Origin: Melioribacteraceae bacterium
Lineage (GTDB): Bacteria > Bacteroidota > Ignavibacteria > Ignavibacteriales > Melioribacteraceae
Direction of reading: 5' to 3'
Length of the DNA: 64,000 bases
Assembly (NCBI GenBank): GCA_024103215.1
Contig: JAGFIY010000042.1
Span: 1 to 64,000, forward strand
Shown here: piece after piece, positions 35,877 to 44,419 of the stretch
How the letters are laid out: every line of letters starts with the position of its first letter
Numbering within the stretch: position 1 is the stretch's first letter
Program-made: the position numbers and the translations under genes
Notes under the pieces: model-generated
The model's database searches: none
What the model saw: the letters and a program-made list of their open reading frames with translations, nothing else
What the model was told of the DNA's origin: nothing

Positions 35877-36878
35877 ATGGTAACTTTTCCGTTGCCTAGA
35901 ATAGATAAAGACGAAAAACTTAAAAATTTACTTCTTCCTTACTGCAGACTAAAGCGCGGTGAAATATGGGAAGATCCATTAAACCATCACAAAGTCGGTT
36001 GTTTGGATGCATCAAAAGGAAGAAAAATCTCTTCATTTTTTAATTCCAAAAAAGCTGTGTTAGCCTTGCACGATCCGCCATATAATATAGTAGCATTTCA
36101 ATTGATGGATGTAAAAGAATTTATTAATTGGAGCAGAAGATGGATTTCTATCAGTGAAAAAAATATGAGCGAAAATTCATCGCTCTACATTTGGCTTGGG
36201 GCAGATCAACGCAATCATTTTGAACCGTTCCCGGAATTTTTGATGATGATGAGAAAAACAGGTTTCAGCTCAAAAAGTTTCATTACCATGCGCAATCAAC
36301 GAGGTTACGGGACACAGAAAAATTGGATGTCCGTAAGGCAAGAACTTCTATATTACACAAAAGGGGAACCTATCTTTAATATTGAACATGTTTATACTGA
36401 TATACCTAAAGTTCTCAAAGGTTACTATAAAGAAATCAATGGAAAATTAACTGAAAACCTTGAGAGAAGTAAATCTAAATTTATCAGAGCGGGAAATGTC
36501 TGGATGGATATTCAGCAGGTGTTCCATCTCCTGGAAGAAAACGTAAACGGATGCTATGCACAGAAACCGTTGAAAGCAGTTGAGAGGATCATTAAAGTAT
36601 CAAGCAATCCCGGCGATTTGGTTACTGATTTTTTCTCCCATGCTGGTACAACACTTTTGGCGGCAGAGAAACTAAACCGAAGATGTTTTACTGTTGATAT
36701 CGACCCGATTTATTGTGAAATTGCAATTAGAAGATTGGAACGTTTTCGCATGAAAGAATTAACGGGATGGCAGAATTCAAATCCTTTTGCAGAGGATATT
36801 ATTGGAAATAGGGAATTAACAGAATATCTTGAAGATGTATATAACATTGGTGTGCCACAAAAATTGAACGATGAATAA
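35877..36878 (+). CDS. Orphan DNA methyltransferase (N6-A/N4-C type)
   Basis: A 333-residue beta-class type amino-methyltransferase. Catalytic motif IV is DPPYNI (D66-Y69), and the AdoMet-binding motif I near the C-terminus reads DFFSHAGTTLLAAEKL, with the motif order IV then I typical of beta-class enzymes. DPPY favours N6-adenine methylation. Neither neighbour (YmdB-like phosphoesterase 3 bp upstream, folD immediately downstream) encodes a restriction enzyme, so it is solitary and embedded in a housekeeping transcript. That position suggests a regulatory or genome-marking role rather than a phage-defence cassette. Recognition sequence is unknown. Confidence 0.88.
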   Translation: MVTFPLPRIDKDEKLKNLLLPYCRLKRGEIWEDPLNHHKVGCLDASKGRKISSFFNSKKAVLALHDPPYNIVAFQLMDVKEFINWSRRWISISEKNMSENSSLYIWLGADQRNHFEPFPEFLMMMRKTGFSSKSFITMRNQRGYGTQKNWMSVRQELLYYTKGEPIFNIEHVYTDIPKVLKGYYKEINGKLTENLERSKSKFIRAGNVWMDIQQVFHLLEENVNGCYAQKPLKAVERIIKVSSNPGDLVTDFFSHAGTTLLAAEKLNRRCFTVDIDPIYCEIAIRRLERFRMKELTGWQNSNPFAEDIIGNRELTEYLEDVYNIGVPQKLNDE

Positions 36879-37763
36879 ATGACATTGATTGACGGAAAAA
36901 AAACAGCGCTCGAAATTAGAGAAGAATTAAAAAAAGAAATCGATTCGTTAAAAATTGCTGGAAGAAAACTCCCAGGACTTGTGACAATTTTGGTTGGTGA
37001 TGATCCGGCATCCGGGATGTACGTTAGATCAAAGAACAAAGCTTGTGCGGAAATCGGAATTTTTTCTAAAATCGAAAAGCTCGATGAGAACACTTCGCAA
37101 GCAGATTTGCTTAAACTAATTGAGTCGTACAACAAAAATGAAAACATTCATGGAATTCTAGTTCAACTTCCTCTTCCTAAACATATCGATGAGGATAGAA
37201 TAATTCAGAATATAAATCCTTTAAAGGATGTTGACGGATTTCATCCAATAAGTGTCGGTAATATGGTCATCGGCAATAAAACACTTTACCCTTGCACTCC
37301 TTATGGAATAATTGAATTGTTAAGAAGATACAAAATTGATACAAAAGGAAAACATGCAGTTGTTGTCGGACGCAGTAATATTGTAGGAAAACCAATAGCA
37401 AATATGATGCTCCAAAAAAAGGATGGTGCAAATTCAATTGTAACAGTTTGTCATTCAGCCGCCGGTGATCTATCGGTTTATACCAAAACCGCCGATATAC
37501 TTATTGCCGCAATCGGAAGAGCTAATTTTATAAAAGGAGATATGGTTAAAAACGGGGTTGTTGTTATTGACGTCGGAATAAACCGAGTTGAGGATCCGTC
37601 TGTTTCCAAAGGTTATAAGGTTGTCGGAGATGTTGATTTTGACGAAGTTTCGAAGAAAGCATCATATATTACTCCTGTCCCGGGCGGCGTTGGACCAATG
37701 ACGATTGCAATGCTTCTTAAAAACAATTTTGAAGCTTATAAACGAATTGAAAAAATAGATTAG
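36879..37763 (+). CDS. folD: Methylenetetrahydrofolate dehydrogenase/cyclohydrolase
   Basis: A 294-residue bifunctional one-carbon enzyme interconverting 5,10-methylene- and 10-formyl-tetrahydrofolate with NADP. Signatures: [14 protein letters not shown] with the catalytic lysine, [13 protein letters not shown], the Rossmann motif [11 protein letters not shown], and the C-terminal [14 protein letters not shown] directly follows the methyltransferase stop. Confidence 0.96.
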   Translation: MTLIDGKKTALEIREELKKEIDSLKIAGRKLPGLVTILVGDDPASGMYVRSKNKACAEIGIFSKIEKLDENTSQADLLKLIESYNKNENIHGILVQLPLPKHIDEDRIIQNINPLKDVDGFHPISVGNMVIGNKTLYPCTPYGIIELLRRYKIDTKGKHAVVVGRSNIVGKPIANMMLQKKDGANSIVTVCHSAAGDLSVYTKTADILIAAIGRANFIKGDMVKNGVVVIDVGINRVEDPSVSKGYKVVGDVDFDEVSKKASYITPVPGGVGPMTIAMLLKNNFEAYKRIEKID

Positions 37764-37770
37764 GTTGAGC

Positions 37771-38640
37771 ATGAACTCGACATCAATTGACAAAATAGTT
37801 AATCAAGTTTTTACCGAAAAAGCGCTGCATGAATTTTACAAAGTAAGCAGTACTTGTAACGGCTGGGAAAGAAATGTTGTAGATCAGCCTGAAGCAGTAT
37901 CAAATATTATTAAGAACGGGGCAGATCGAATTGCTGCCGGCTTGGGAGTCGGCGAAGAACTTTCCGATATCGGACTTGCCCGAATGATCGATCATACTTT
38001 ACTAAAACCTGATGCCACCGAAAATGAGGTTAAGAAACTTTGTGAAGAAGCAAAGCAATTCACTTTTGCATCTGTTTGTATTAATCCCTCGTTTGTACCG
38101 CTTTGCTCGGAACTGCTGCGTAATACAAAAGTTAAAGTATGTACAGTAATTGGATTTCCTTTAGGAGCAACAACAACTGAAGTAAAAAGAATTGAAACAG
38201 AACAAGCTATCGATAACGGTGCGCACGAAGTAGATATGGTAATAAATATTGGTAAGTTGAAAAGCGGTAATCTTGATTATGTATTTAATGATATAAACCA
38301 GGTTGTACTTGCGGCAAAAAGAAAAAATGCAGTTTGTAAAGTGATAATCGAAACTGCGCTTCTAACGGACGAAGAAAAAGTTAAAGCTTGCTACATAGCA
38401 AAAGAAGCAAAAGCTGATTTTGTGAAAACATCTACCGGCTTCAGCAAGGGAGGGGCGACAGCGGGCGATGTTGCCTTAATGCGTTACGTTGTCGGTAGTT
38501 CGGTTGGCGTAAAAGCTTCGGGAGGAGTGAGAACGAAGGAGGATGCTCAATTGATGATCGAGAGCGGTGCTGATAGAATCGGAGCAAGTGCAAGTGTTAA
38601 AATCGTTTCGGGAGGTAAAGCGGACGGCTCCGGTTACTAA
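37771..38640 (+). CDS. deoC: Deoxyribose-phosphate aldolase with BMC-targeting-like N-terminal extension
   Basis: A 289-residue class I aldolase that cleaves 2-deoxyribose-5-phosphate to acetaldehyde and glyceraldehyde-3-phosphate. Numbering from the open frame at 37765, the Schiff-base lysine is K221 in DFVKTSTGF and the second active-site lysine K250 in [19 protein letters not shown] carries the catalytic acid region. The ordinary enzyme would begin near [15 protein letters not shown] (about residue 70). The additional N-terminal stretch starts with an amphipathic helix ([18 protein letters not shown]), similar to encapsulation peptides, then a linker and [13 protein letters not shown]. This form is associated with sugar-phosphate-type microcompartments. 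ATG at 37771 is preferred over TTG at 37765. Confidence 0.93.
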   Translation: MNSTSIDKIVNQVFTEKALHEFYKVSSTCNGWERNVVDQPEAVSNIIKNGADRIAAGLGVGEELSDIGLARMIDHTLLKPDATENEVKKLCEEAKQFTFASVCINPSFVPLCSELLRNTKVKVCTVIGFPLGATTTEVKRIETEQAIDNGAHEVDMVINIGKLKSGNLDYVFNDINQVVLAAKRKNAVCKVIIETALLTDEEKVKACYIAKEAKADFVKTSTGFSKGGATAGDVALMRYVVGSSVGVKASGGVRTKEDAQLMIESGADRIGASASVKIVSGGKADGSGY

Positions 38641-38873
38641 TGATCATAGATTTGATTGTACTAAAAGAAGACGACGGTTTCACTGCATACGTTCCATCTC
38701 TAAAAGGATGTGACTCATGGGCGCACAATGAAGATGATGCACTAATAAAAGCTGTAGAATTAGCCGCATTTTATTTGAGTATTGATGATCCTTCCGATCT
38801 TAAAGTTGACAAAGCACGTGTTCAAAAGAATAAATCAGTCTACAAATTGATCTTCAATAAAAAGCCGTATTGA
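38640..38873 (+). CDS. Solitary HicB-like protein
   Basis: A 77-residue protein with the HicB antitoxin RNase H-like fold: the start [24 protein letters not shown] and the helix EDDALIKAVELAAFYL. In HicAB toxin-antitoxin pairs HicB neutralises the mRNA interferase HicA and often has a C-terminal DNA-binding domain. Here there is no hicA on either side and no DNA-binding domain is evident. Its start overlaps the deoC stop by one base and its stop overlaps the start of the RNA methyltransferase, so it is fixed in the operon. It may have been recruited to another function. Confidence 0.7.
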   Translation: MIIDLIVLKEDDGFTAYVPSLKGCDSWAHNEDDALIKAVELAAFYLSIDDPSDLKVDKARVQKNKSVYKLIFNKKPY

Positions 38874-39460
38874 AAAAATTTAAAACCGAAAAAAGAATTG
38901 CAAAAATCGAAAAGGTACTTCGCTCCCGGCAACACTCGCTGCACGTTGTTCTGGAAAATATTCACGATCCCCACAATGTGAGCGCAATTTTCAGAAGCTG
39001 TGATGCAGTTGGAATTCCTAAAGTCTCTCTTATATATAATATTGAAAAATTCCCTAAACTGAACAGAACAAGTTCTGCATCAGCACGTAAATGGGTATCT
39101 ATACAACGTTATAAAGATGTAAAAACTTGCTACGAAAAACTTAGAGCTGACGGGTTTAAAATTTACGCCAGTCTTTTGGATTCAAAGGCAAAAAATTTGT
39201 ACGATATTGATTTCACTGAGAAATCGGCAATAGTTCTTGGGAATGAAAGCAGAGGGGTTTCTGAATTGGCAGCCGGCTTAGCGGATGAAACATTTTACAT
39301 TCCGATGTACGGCATGATTCAGAGTTTAAATGTATCAGTTGCAAATGCGGTAACACTTTATGAAGCTCTTAGACAAAGGAGAACTGCGGGATTTTACGAT
39401 GATCGTGAAATAGATGAAATCGAATTAAAGAAAATGATCGATGAATGGTGCAGAAAATGA
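38870..39460 (+). CDS. TrmH/SpoU-family tRNA/rRNA 2'-O-methyltransferase
   Basis: A 196-residue SPOUT methyltransferase. Motif 1 is ENIHDPHNVSAIFRSCDAVGI, motif 2 IVLGNESRGVS, and motif 3 IPMYGMIQSLNVSVANAVTLYEALRQR, forming the AdoMet-binding trefoil knot. The pattern fits TrmH (Gm18 of tRNA) better than the longer rRNA enzymes. The start is TTG overlapping the HicB-like stop (TTGA); no ATG lies nearby in frame. Confidence 0.9.
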   Translation: MKKFKTEKRIAKIEKVLRSRQHSLHVVLENIHDPHNVSAIFRSCDAVGIPKVSLIYNIEKFPKLNRTSSASARKWVSIQRYKDVKTCYEKLRADGFKIYASLLDSKAKNLYDIDFTEKSAIVLGNESRGVSELAAGLADETFYIPMYGMIQSLNVSVANAVTLYEALRQRRTAGFYDDREIDEIELKKMIDEWCRK

Positions 39461-40740
39461 TACAAAAATTTAACCACGCGAACAAGATTAATGGCGGATT
39501 GAAACTTGCGGGGGATAAATCTATTTCGCATAGAGCTGTCATGTTTGCTTCTCTGGCCGACGGAATTTCGGAGATAAGAAATTGTTTGCTCTCGGAAGAT
39601 GTAATTTCAACAATCCATGCGTTTAAAAAACTCGGATGCGAGATAGATATTATCGATCAAATAGTAAAAATTTCGGGACTTGGATTTTTAGGATTGCGGA
39701 AACCGATCGATTCACTATACTTGGGAAATTCCGGGACGACTACTCGTTTGTTGAGTGGTATTTTAGCAGCTCAAAAATTTGAATCACTTTTAACAGGCGA
39801 TGATTCTTTGTCAAGAAGGCCGATGAACAGAATAATCGAACCGCTTAATTTGATGGGAGCAGACATCACGGGGAGCAGAGATGGAACCCTGCCGCTGCTC
39901 ATTAGACCGTCAAAAAAATTAAAATCAATACAATATAAAATGCCAATTGCAAGCGCTCAAGTCAAAAGTTCAATTCTGCTTTTAGGTCTGCATCTTGAAG
40001 ATACAACCGAAATTATTGAAGAGACACCGACAAGAAATCACACGGAAAATATGCTTGGTTTAGAAGTTGTGAATGTTGACCAGAAAAAAATTATTCGTGT
40101 TTCAAGAAGAAATTATCCCGAACCGTTTGATCTAGATGTCCCATCCGATATTTCTACAGCGGCATTTTTTATTGTTCTCGGACTTTTAGCCGACAATTGT
40201 GAACTTACGCTTTACAATGTTCTACTCAATGAAACCCGAACGGGTGTTCTGCAAATCCTAAAAGAAATGGGGGGAGATATAACTCTTTCAAACATCGAAA
40301 AATTGAATGGGGAGAAAAGAGGAGATCTCATCGTTCGCTCGAGTGAATTGAAGAATATAAAAATTGATAAAAGACTAATTCCCAACATAATCGATGAAAT
40401 TCCGATACTTGCCGCTGCGGGTTTCTTTGCCGATGGTGAATTTGAAATAAGAAATGCGGAAGAACTTAGACATAAAGAATCAGATAGAATAAAAAGTATT
40501 TGCTCTAATTTTAAGAACAACAATATTCCAATAGTGGAATTTGCAGATGGGTTCAAAATTGAAGAATGCAAAATTCCGCCAACCGGTAAATTTAATAGTT
40601 TCGGCGATCACAGAATTGCGATGACTTTTTCAATTGTTTCTATGTTGTTTAAAAACGGCGGTGAAGTAAACGGATTCGAATGCTGTGCCGTTTCAAATCC
40701 TCATTTCATAGATCAAATAAATTCGATAGTCAAATTTTAA
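39457..40740 (+). CDS. aroA: 3-phosphoshikimate 1-carboxyvinyltransferase (EPSP synthase)
   Basis: A 427-residue shikimate-pathway enzyme joining shikimate-3-phosphate and phosphoenolpyruvate. Seen: LAGDKSISHRAVMFASLADG, LGNSGTTTRLLSGILA, SRRPMNRIIEPL, and DHRIAMTFSI. ATG at 39457 overlaps the previous stop as ATGA and is preferred over an in-frame ATG 12 bp upstream. The stop abuts that of the convergent bshC gene with no room for a terminator between. Confidence 0.96.
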   Translation: MIQKFNHANKINGGLKLAGDKSISHRAVMFASLADGISEIRNCLLSEDVISTIHAFKKLGCEIDIIDQIVKISGLGFLGLRKPIDSLYLGNSGTTTRLLSGILAAQKFESLLTGDDSLSRRPMNRIIEPLNLMGADITGSRDGTLPLLIRPSKKLKSIQYKMPIASAQVKSSILLLGLHLEDTTEIIEETPTRNHTENMLGLEVVNVDQKKIIRVSRRNYPEPFDLDVPSDISTAAFFIVLGLLADNCELTLYNVLLNETRTGVLQILKEMGGDITLSNIEKLNGEKRGDLIVRSSELKNIKIDKRLIPNIIDEIPILAAAGFFADGEFEIRNAEELRHKESDRIKSICSNFKNNNIPIVEFADGFKIEECKIPPTGKFNSFGDHRIAMTFSIVSMLFKNGGEVNGFECCAVSNPHFIDQINSIVKF

Positions 40741-42366
40741 CTACAACTCTATTATCTGATGTTCAAATTTATTTATTGTGATTTGATTGTAAACCCATTT
40801 AACAAAATCCAATCCGTATTTATTTGTGAAATAAATAAAATTGAACTCTCTTTCCTGAAGTTTCTCATTTGGGTAAATGATTGATCTAACACTATTAAGT
40901 TGATTTAGAAGAGTGTCGTATTTTCTTTCTCGTGCTTTTGAAATTTTTTCTTCAAGCAAATCGAGAGTATGCATTATTTTTTGCAAAGACTTTTCTACAG
41001 AATCTTTAAGTGTTGGATCTATTTCGACAATTATCGACTCCGCAGATTGAATCCTTCCGGAAATTTCATCCTGTAATTCAGCAAAAAAATGCTCAGTGTT
41101 AAATTCTGCATTTGTATTTACCAACATAGATTTCAGTGATTTTTGATCCCAATATAACTGCTCTAAGTTCAATCCAAGCTTTTCTAATTTCTTACCAACG
41201 TTGTTTTCCAAAATTGTAGCTGAAGAACGTGGAAAAATAATAGGTGTTTCGACATCAAAAAAATCGTATAACGGAAGTGCTTGAGCGAAGTAACTTATTT
41301 CCGAAGGACCTGCAACGTAGCATCCGGTGGGGAAAAGGTGATCTTGACAAACCGGCCTTAACAGAACATTCGGACTAAAAAGTTCCGGTTCATTTTCGAT
41401 TTTAGCCAACAGTTCTTCTTTTGTGATATGTTTTCGTTTGTCCTTTAGTCGGAACTCGTTTTCACCAGCAGGTTCAACTAAATGCCGGCTGCCGTTTTCA
41501 AGCATGAATAAATTAATCGGTTTCACTTTAACCTGAGCATGATAAACATCGTCCAATTCGGCGCTCAGCTCAACCGATTTATGAGCGTGAAGTTTGTAGT
41601 TATCAATTTCCTTTTTGAAGATTGGTTTTAGAATTTCTTTCACGGATTTTTCAGTAGGATTAAAAATCACCAATCCGAATTCATCAAAGAAATGGAAAAA
41701 CAATTTTCTAAAGGACGAACTAAATGTCTCATTTTCTCCATAGCAGCCGGAAATTATTTTAAAGAGCTCATCTGTAAATTCCGTCTCAAGTATGTTTTCA
41801 CGCAGCTTTCCCTTTATTATCTCAATTTCATCGCCGAGTCTTATTTCTGAAGTACTTGGACTATTTCCGTCAGTATCTCTATCCTCATAACCGAATTCTC
41901 TTATAGTGTTTGTTTTATCCGGCAGTTTAATAAAGGAAATCTCCTTGAAATCATGATCGTCACCTTCCATCCAAAAAACCGGTACAAAATTGTAATCATC
42001 GAATTTTTCCTTCAATGAATTTGCAAGCTTTATAACCGTGATAGTTTTGTAAAATGTATAAAGTGGACCACCCAAAATTCCCAACTGCTGTCCAGTGACA
42101 ATGGCAATCGTTTTCGGGTTTGAAAGTAATTCGATATTGTGTTGTGTTAGTTTGCCGGTCTTAAACCCCTTATATTGTTCTTTTAGTATGTTGCTTAACA
42201 GTTTACGGTGAGGTTTAGGATTAGTAGTTAATTCCAAAAAATGATTTGCATAATCATCGAAGTTTCTAAAATTCTTCTTATAGAATCTTTGAACGTTATC
42301 AAACTCGTAAACATAATCCAAAAATAAATTTTGTTGTCCCGGAAGATCAGAATAGTTTATATACAT
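40741..42366 (-). CDS. bshC: Putative cysteine ligase BshC, bacillithiol biosynthesis
   Basis: A 541-residue protein matching the BshC family: N-terminal DLPGQQNLFLDY, VTGQQLGILGGPLYTFYKTIT (the nucleotide-binding Rossmann segment), VFWMEGDDHDFKEI, and C-terminal coiled-coil and helical region. BshC adds cysteine to glucosaminyl-malate in the last step of bacillithiol synthesis, so this organism probably uses bacillithiol as its low-molecular-weight thiol. bshA and bshB are not adjacent. Minus strand, convergent with aroA; its 5' end faces a 126-bp gap. Confidence 0.9.
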   Translation of the reverse strand: MYINYSDLPGQQNLFLDYVYEFDNVQRFYKKNFRNFDDYANHFLELTTNPKPHRKLLSNILKEQYKGFKTGKLTQHNIELLSNPKTIAIVTGQQLGILGGPLYTFYKTITVIKLANSLKEKFDDYNFVPVFWMEGDDHDFKEISFIKLPDKTNTIREFGYEDRDTDGNSPSTSEIRLGDEIEIIKGKLRENILETEFTDELFKIISGCYGENETFSSSFRKLFFHFFDEFGLVIFNPTEKSVKEILKPIFKKEIDNYKLHAHKSVELSAELDDVYHAQVKVKPINLFMLENGSRHLVEPAGENEFRLKDKRKHITKEELLAKIENEPELFSPNVLLRPVCQDHLFPTGCYVAGPSEISYFAQALPLYDFFDVETPIIFPRSSATILENNVGKKLEKLGLNLEQLYWDQKSLKSMLVNTNAEFNTEHFFAELQDEISGRIQSAESIIVEIDPTLKDSVEKSLQKIMHTLDLLEEKISKARERKYDTLLNQLNSVRSIIYPNEKLQEREFNFIYFTNKYGLDFVKWVYNQITINKFEHQIIEL

Positions 42367-42492
42367 TTTCTCCTCTTTTATTTATAGACAAAAATAATAA
42401 TAAGCAAGATGGTATTGAAATTTGATCCTGCATTACGGAATGTCAAAAAAAAAGAGTATTTTGAGCATCAATTTTAAAAAAAGCAATTCAAT

Positions 42493-43359
42493 TTGATATA
42501 CAGAATTTTCGTTGTAATATTCTTTGCTGTGACAATATCGGCACAAACAGATAATTCAAACAAGTTTGAAATTTTGCCGGATGGATTACATTTTCTTCCT
42601 CTAAAAGCACATTTTCAGGAAGCAAGAATCGGTGTTTTATATTATCCGGATAACGGAAATTTAAAAGTTGATGTTGGTAATAATATTGATCTTGTTTATT
42701 TCAGTCTTTTCGGTGAAAGACATCGTTTCACCCTAGGCATTGAATTCATGGCTTACGCATGGTCGAGCAGTTTTCAAGGGAACCGTCTGCAGATAGATGC
42801 AGTAGATGGTTTCTTTGGAGGCAATCTTTCTTATTCATATAACTATGATAATAGCAGGTTCATTTCAAGATTTAGATTCATTCACAACAGCGCTCATCTT
42901 GTAGACGGAAGATATGATAAAGACAGAGATGAGTGGATTGAAGGTTATGAACCTATCCCTTACACAAGAGATTTTGCAGAATTAACTATTGGGCATCAGT
43001 TTTATCCTTCATTCGGTTCAGTTAGATTTTACGGTGCGGTATCCTACTCTACATTGGTTCGTCCGTCCGAGCTTCAAAGAGCAGGTGCGTTTACCGGTCT
43101 GGAGGTTTCATTCAAAGATATCGTCGGAAAAATTTTTAAGAAAGACTCAAACATTTTTTTTGCGATGCAGTTCTCTGCTTTCGGAAATCCGAACCATACG
43201 ATGGACTTGCATTTGATGTCTGGAATAAAAATTGGCGAATGGGATTCGAAAGGTGCTGTATTTTATCTATCCTACTACAAAGGTCATCATGTTTTTAGCG
43301 AATTTTATACGCGATTTCAAGAAAAGTTCGGAATTGGTTTTTTAGTAGATTTTATATAA
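42493..43359 (+). CDS. DUF1207-like outer-membrane protein, copy 1
   Basis: A 288-residue exported protein (signal segment IFVVIFFAVTISAQ) with beta-strand-rich sequence. Conserved points: FLPLKAHFQEARIGVLY, the D-x-G-N-x-I-D motif (DVGNNIDLVYF), FIHNSAHLVDGRYD and YTRDFAELT. The same signature appears in the protein at 48257, so they are paralogues bracketing the glycosyltransferase/radical SAM cluster. The start is TTG with no clear ribosome site; no ATG would retain the signal peptide. Predicted outer-membrane barrel; function unknown. Confidence 0.65.
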   Translation: MIYRIFVVIFFAVTISAQTDNSNKFEILPDGLHFLPLKAHFQEARIGVLYYPDNGNLKVDVGNNIDLVYFSLFGERHRFTLGIEFMAYAWSSSFQGNRLQIDAVDGFFGGNLSYSYNYDNSRFISRFRFIHNSAHLVDGRYDKDRDEWIEGYEPIPYTRDFAELTIGHQFYPSFGSVRFYGAVSYSTLVRPSELQRAGAFTGLEVSFKDIVGKIFKKDSNIFFAMQFSAFGNPNHTMDLHLMSGIKIGEWDSKGAVFYLSYYKGHHVFSEFYTRFQEKFGIGFLVDFI

Positions 43360-43449
43360 TTCACACAAATTTCGTTTGTTTAATCTTCGGAGAAAACAAT
43401 ATCACATTCCGGTAATACTTATATTTAATATTTACTTTTAGATCCGTGA

Positions 43450-44418
43450 ATGCACGAAAAAACTTTACATAATACTGCTTATCCAAAATCAAAAAAACTC
43501 TGGCTTACTGTATTAAAAATTACGTTTTCAATTTTTTTTATATTTTTCTTAATCAACTATGTCGAATATGATAAAGTTGTAACAATTCTTGGCAAAGCAA
43601 ATATCTTATATATTCTTATTGTCATAATCCTTATGGCGACGAATATTTATTATCAATTTAAGAAGTGGGAATTGTTGGTTAACAATTTGATAAAAGAAAA
43701 AAGTAAGAAGAAAATTCTGGTTTCATTGTTTCATGGATTTGCTGCAGGCATCACAACTCCCGTGAGATCTGGAGAATATTTTGGAAGAGCAATTATTTTC
43801 AAGGAAAAACCGCTAAGTCAAATTATTATTGCAACCGCAATCGAAAAATTTATTATGATGATTCTTGTTGTTTTTGTCGGTTCAATTATTTCGTTATTAT
43901 ATTTGGTAACAATTGGTATTGCTACCTACCTCATAATTATTATAGCAGTTATTGCGATTATACTCTTTGCACTCTTTGCTCAAATTTTAAATTCACCTGG
44001 ATCATGGAAAAAAATTATACCGCACAGAATTAGAAAGTTCAAGTTTGTTGAAGACATAATGGAGAAACTTCAATTTCTGAAAAATGTGAATAAGAAATTG
44101 ATTATAAAGTTAGTGATCTTTACTGTCGCGGCATATTTTATTTATATTTTGCAATTCGGAATTCTACTTCTTTCGTTCTCAAGCGAAGGAAATTTAATAA
44201 ATGCACTTTGGTGCGGATCTTTGGTAATGTTTGTAAAAACTATTATTCCTGCCGTTGGTATCGGTGATCTGGGAATAAGAGAAGGTGCCGCTGTGTTCTT
44301 TTCTCCGGCACTTGGTTTTACTGAGGCAGCTGCACTAAACGCTGCGCTTGGCTTGTTTTTTGTTAATCTATTCCTTCCCTCGGTTGTTGGATTTATTTTA
44401 TCATTTAGAAAATATTAG
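43450..44418 (+). CDS. Flippase-like integral membrane protein (UPF0104/AglD type)
   Basis: A 322-residue protein with seven or eight membrane helices and the family's positively charged loop (YYQFKKWELLV) and GFAAGITTPVRSGEYFGRAI. The C-terminus has VKTIIPAVGIGDLGIREGAAVFF, a hallmark of the lysylphosphatidylglycerol-synthase TM/AglD group. Members flip or modify lipid-linked intermediates across the membrane. The glycosyltransferase starts 1 bp past its stop. Likely handles the lipid-linked product of the cluster. Confidence 0.8.
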   Translation: MHEKTLHNTAYPKSKKLWLTVLKITFSIFFIFFLINYVEYDKVVTILGKANILYILIVIILMATNIYYQFKKWELLVNNLIKEKSKKKILVSLFHGFAAGITTPVRSGEYFGRAIIFKEKPLSQIIIATAIEKFIMMILVVFVGSIISLLYLVTIGIATYLIIIIAVIAIILFALFAQILNSPGSWKKIIPHRIRKFKFVEDIMEKLQFLKNVNKKLIIKLVIFTVAAYFIYILQFGILLLSFSSEGNLINALWCGSLVMFVKTIIPAVGIGDLGIREGAAVFFSPALGFTEAAALNAALGLFFVNLFLPSVVGFILSFRKY

Positions 44419-44419
44419 C

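Noticed and set aside
38500-39460. HicA toxin gene beside the HicB-like gene
   Set aside because: Both flanks are fully occupied by deoC and a TrmH-family gene with overlapping codons; no small basic toxin frame fits.
43360-43449. Terminator after DUF1207-like copy 1
   Set aside because: Only a 5-bp ACAAA/TTTGT hairpin with a short T run is visible, too weak to call.
44348-44419. Longer start of the first GT2 (ATG at 44348)
   Set aside because: It would overlap the flippase-like gene by 71 bp and add no recognisable sequence; TTG at 44420 begins exactly at the membrane segment.
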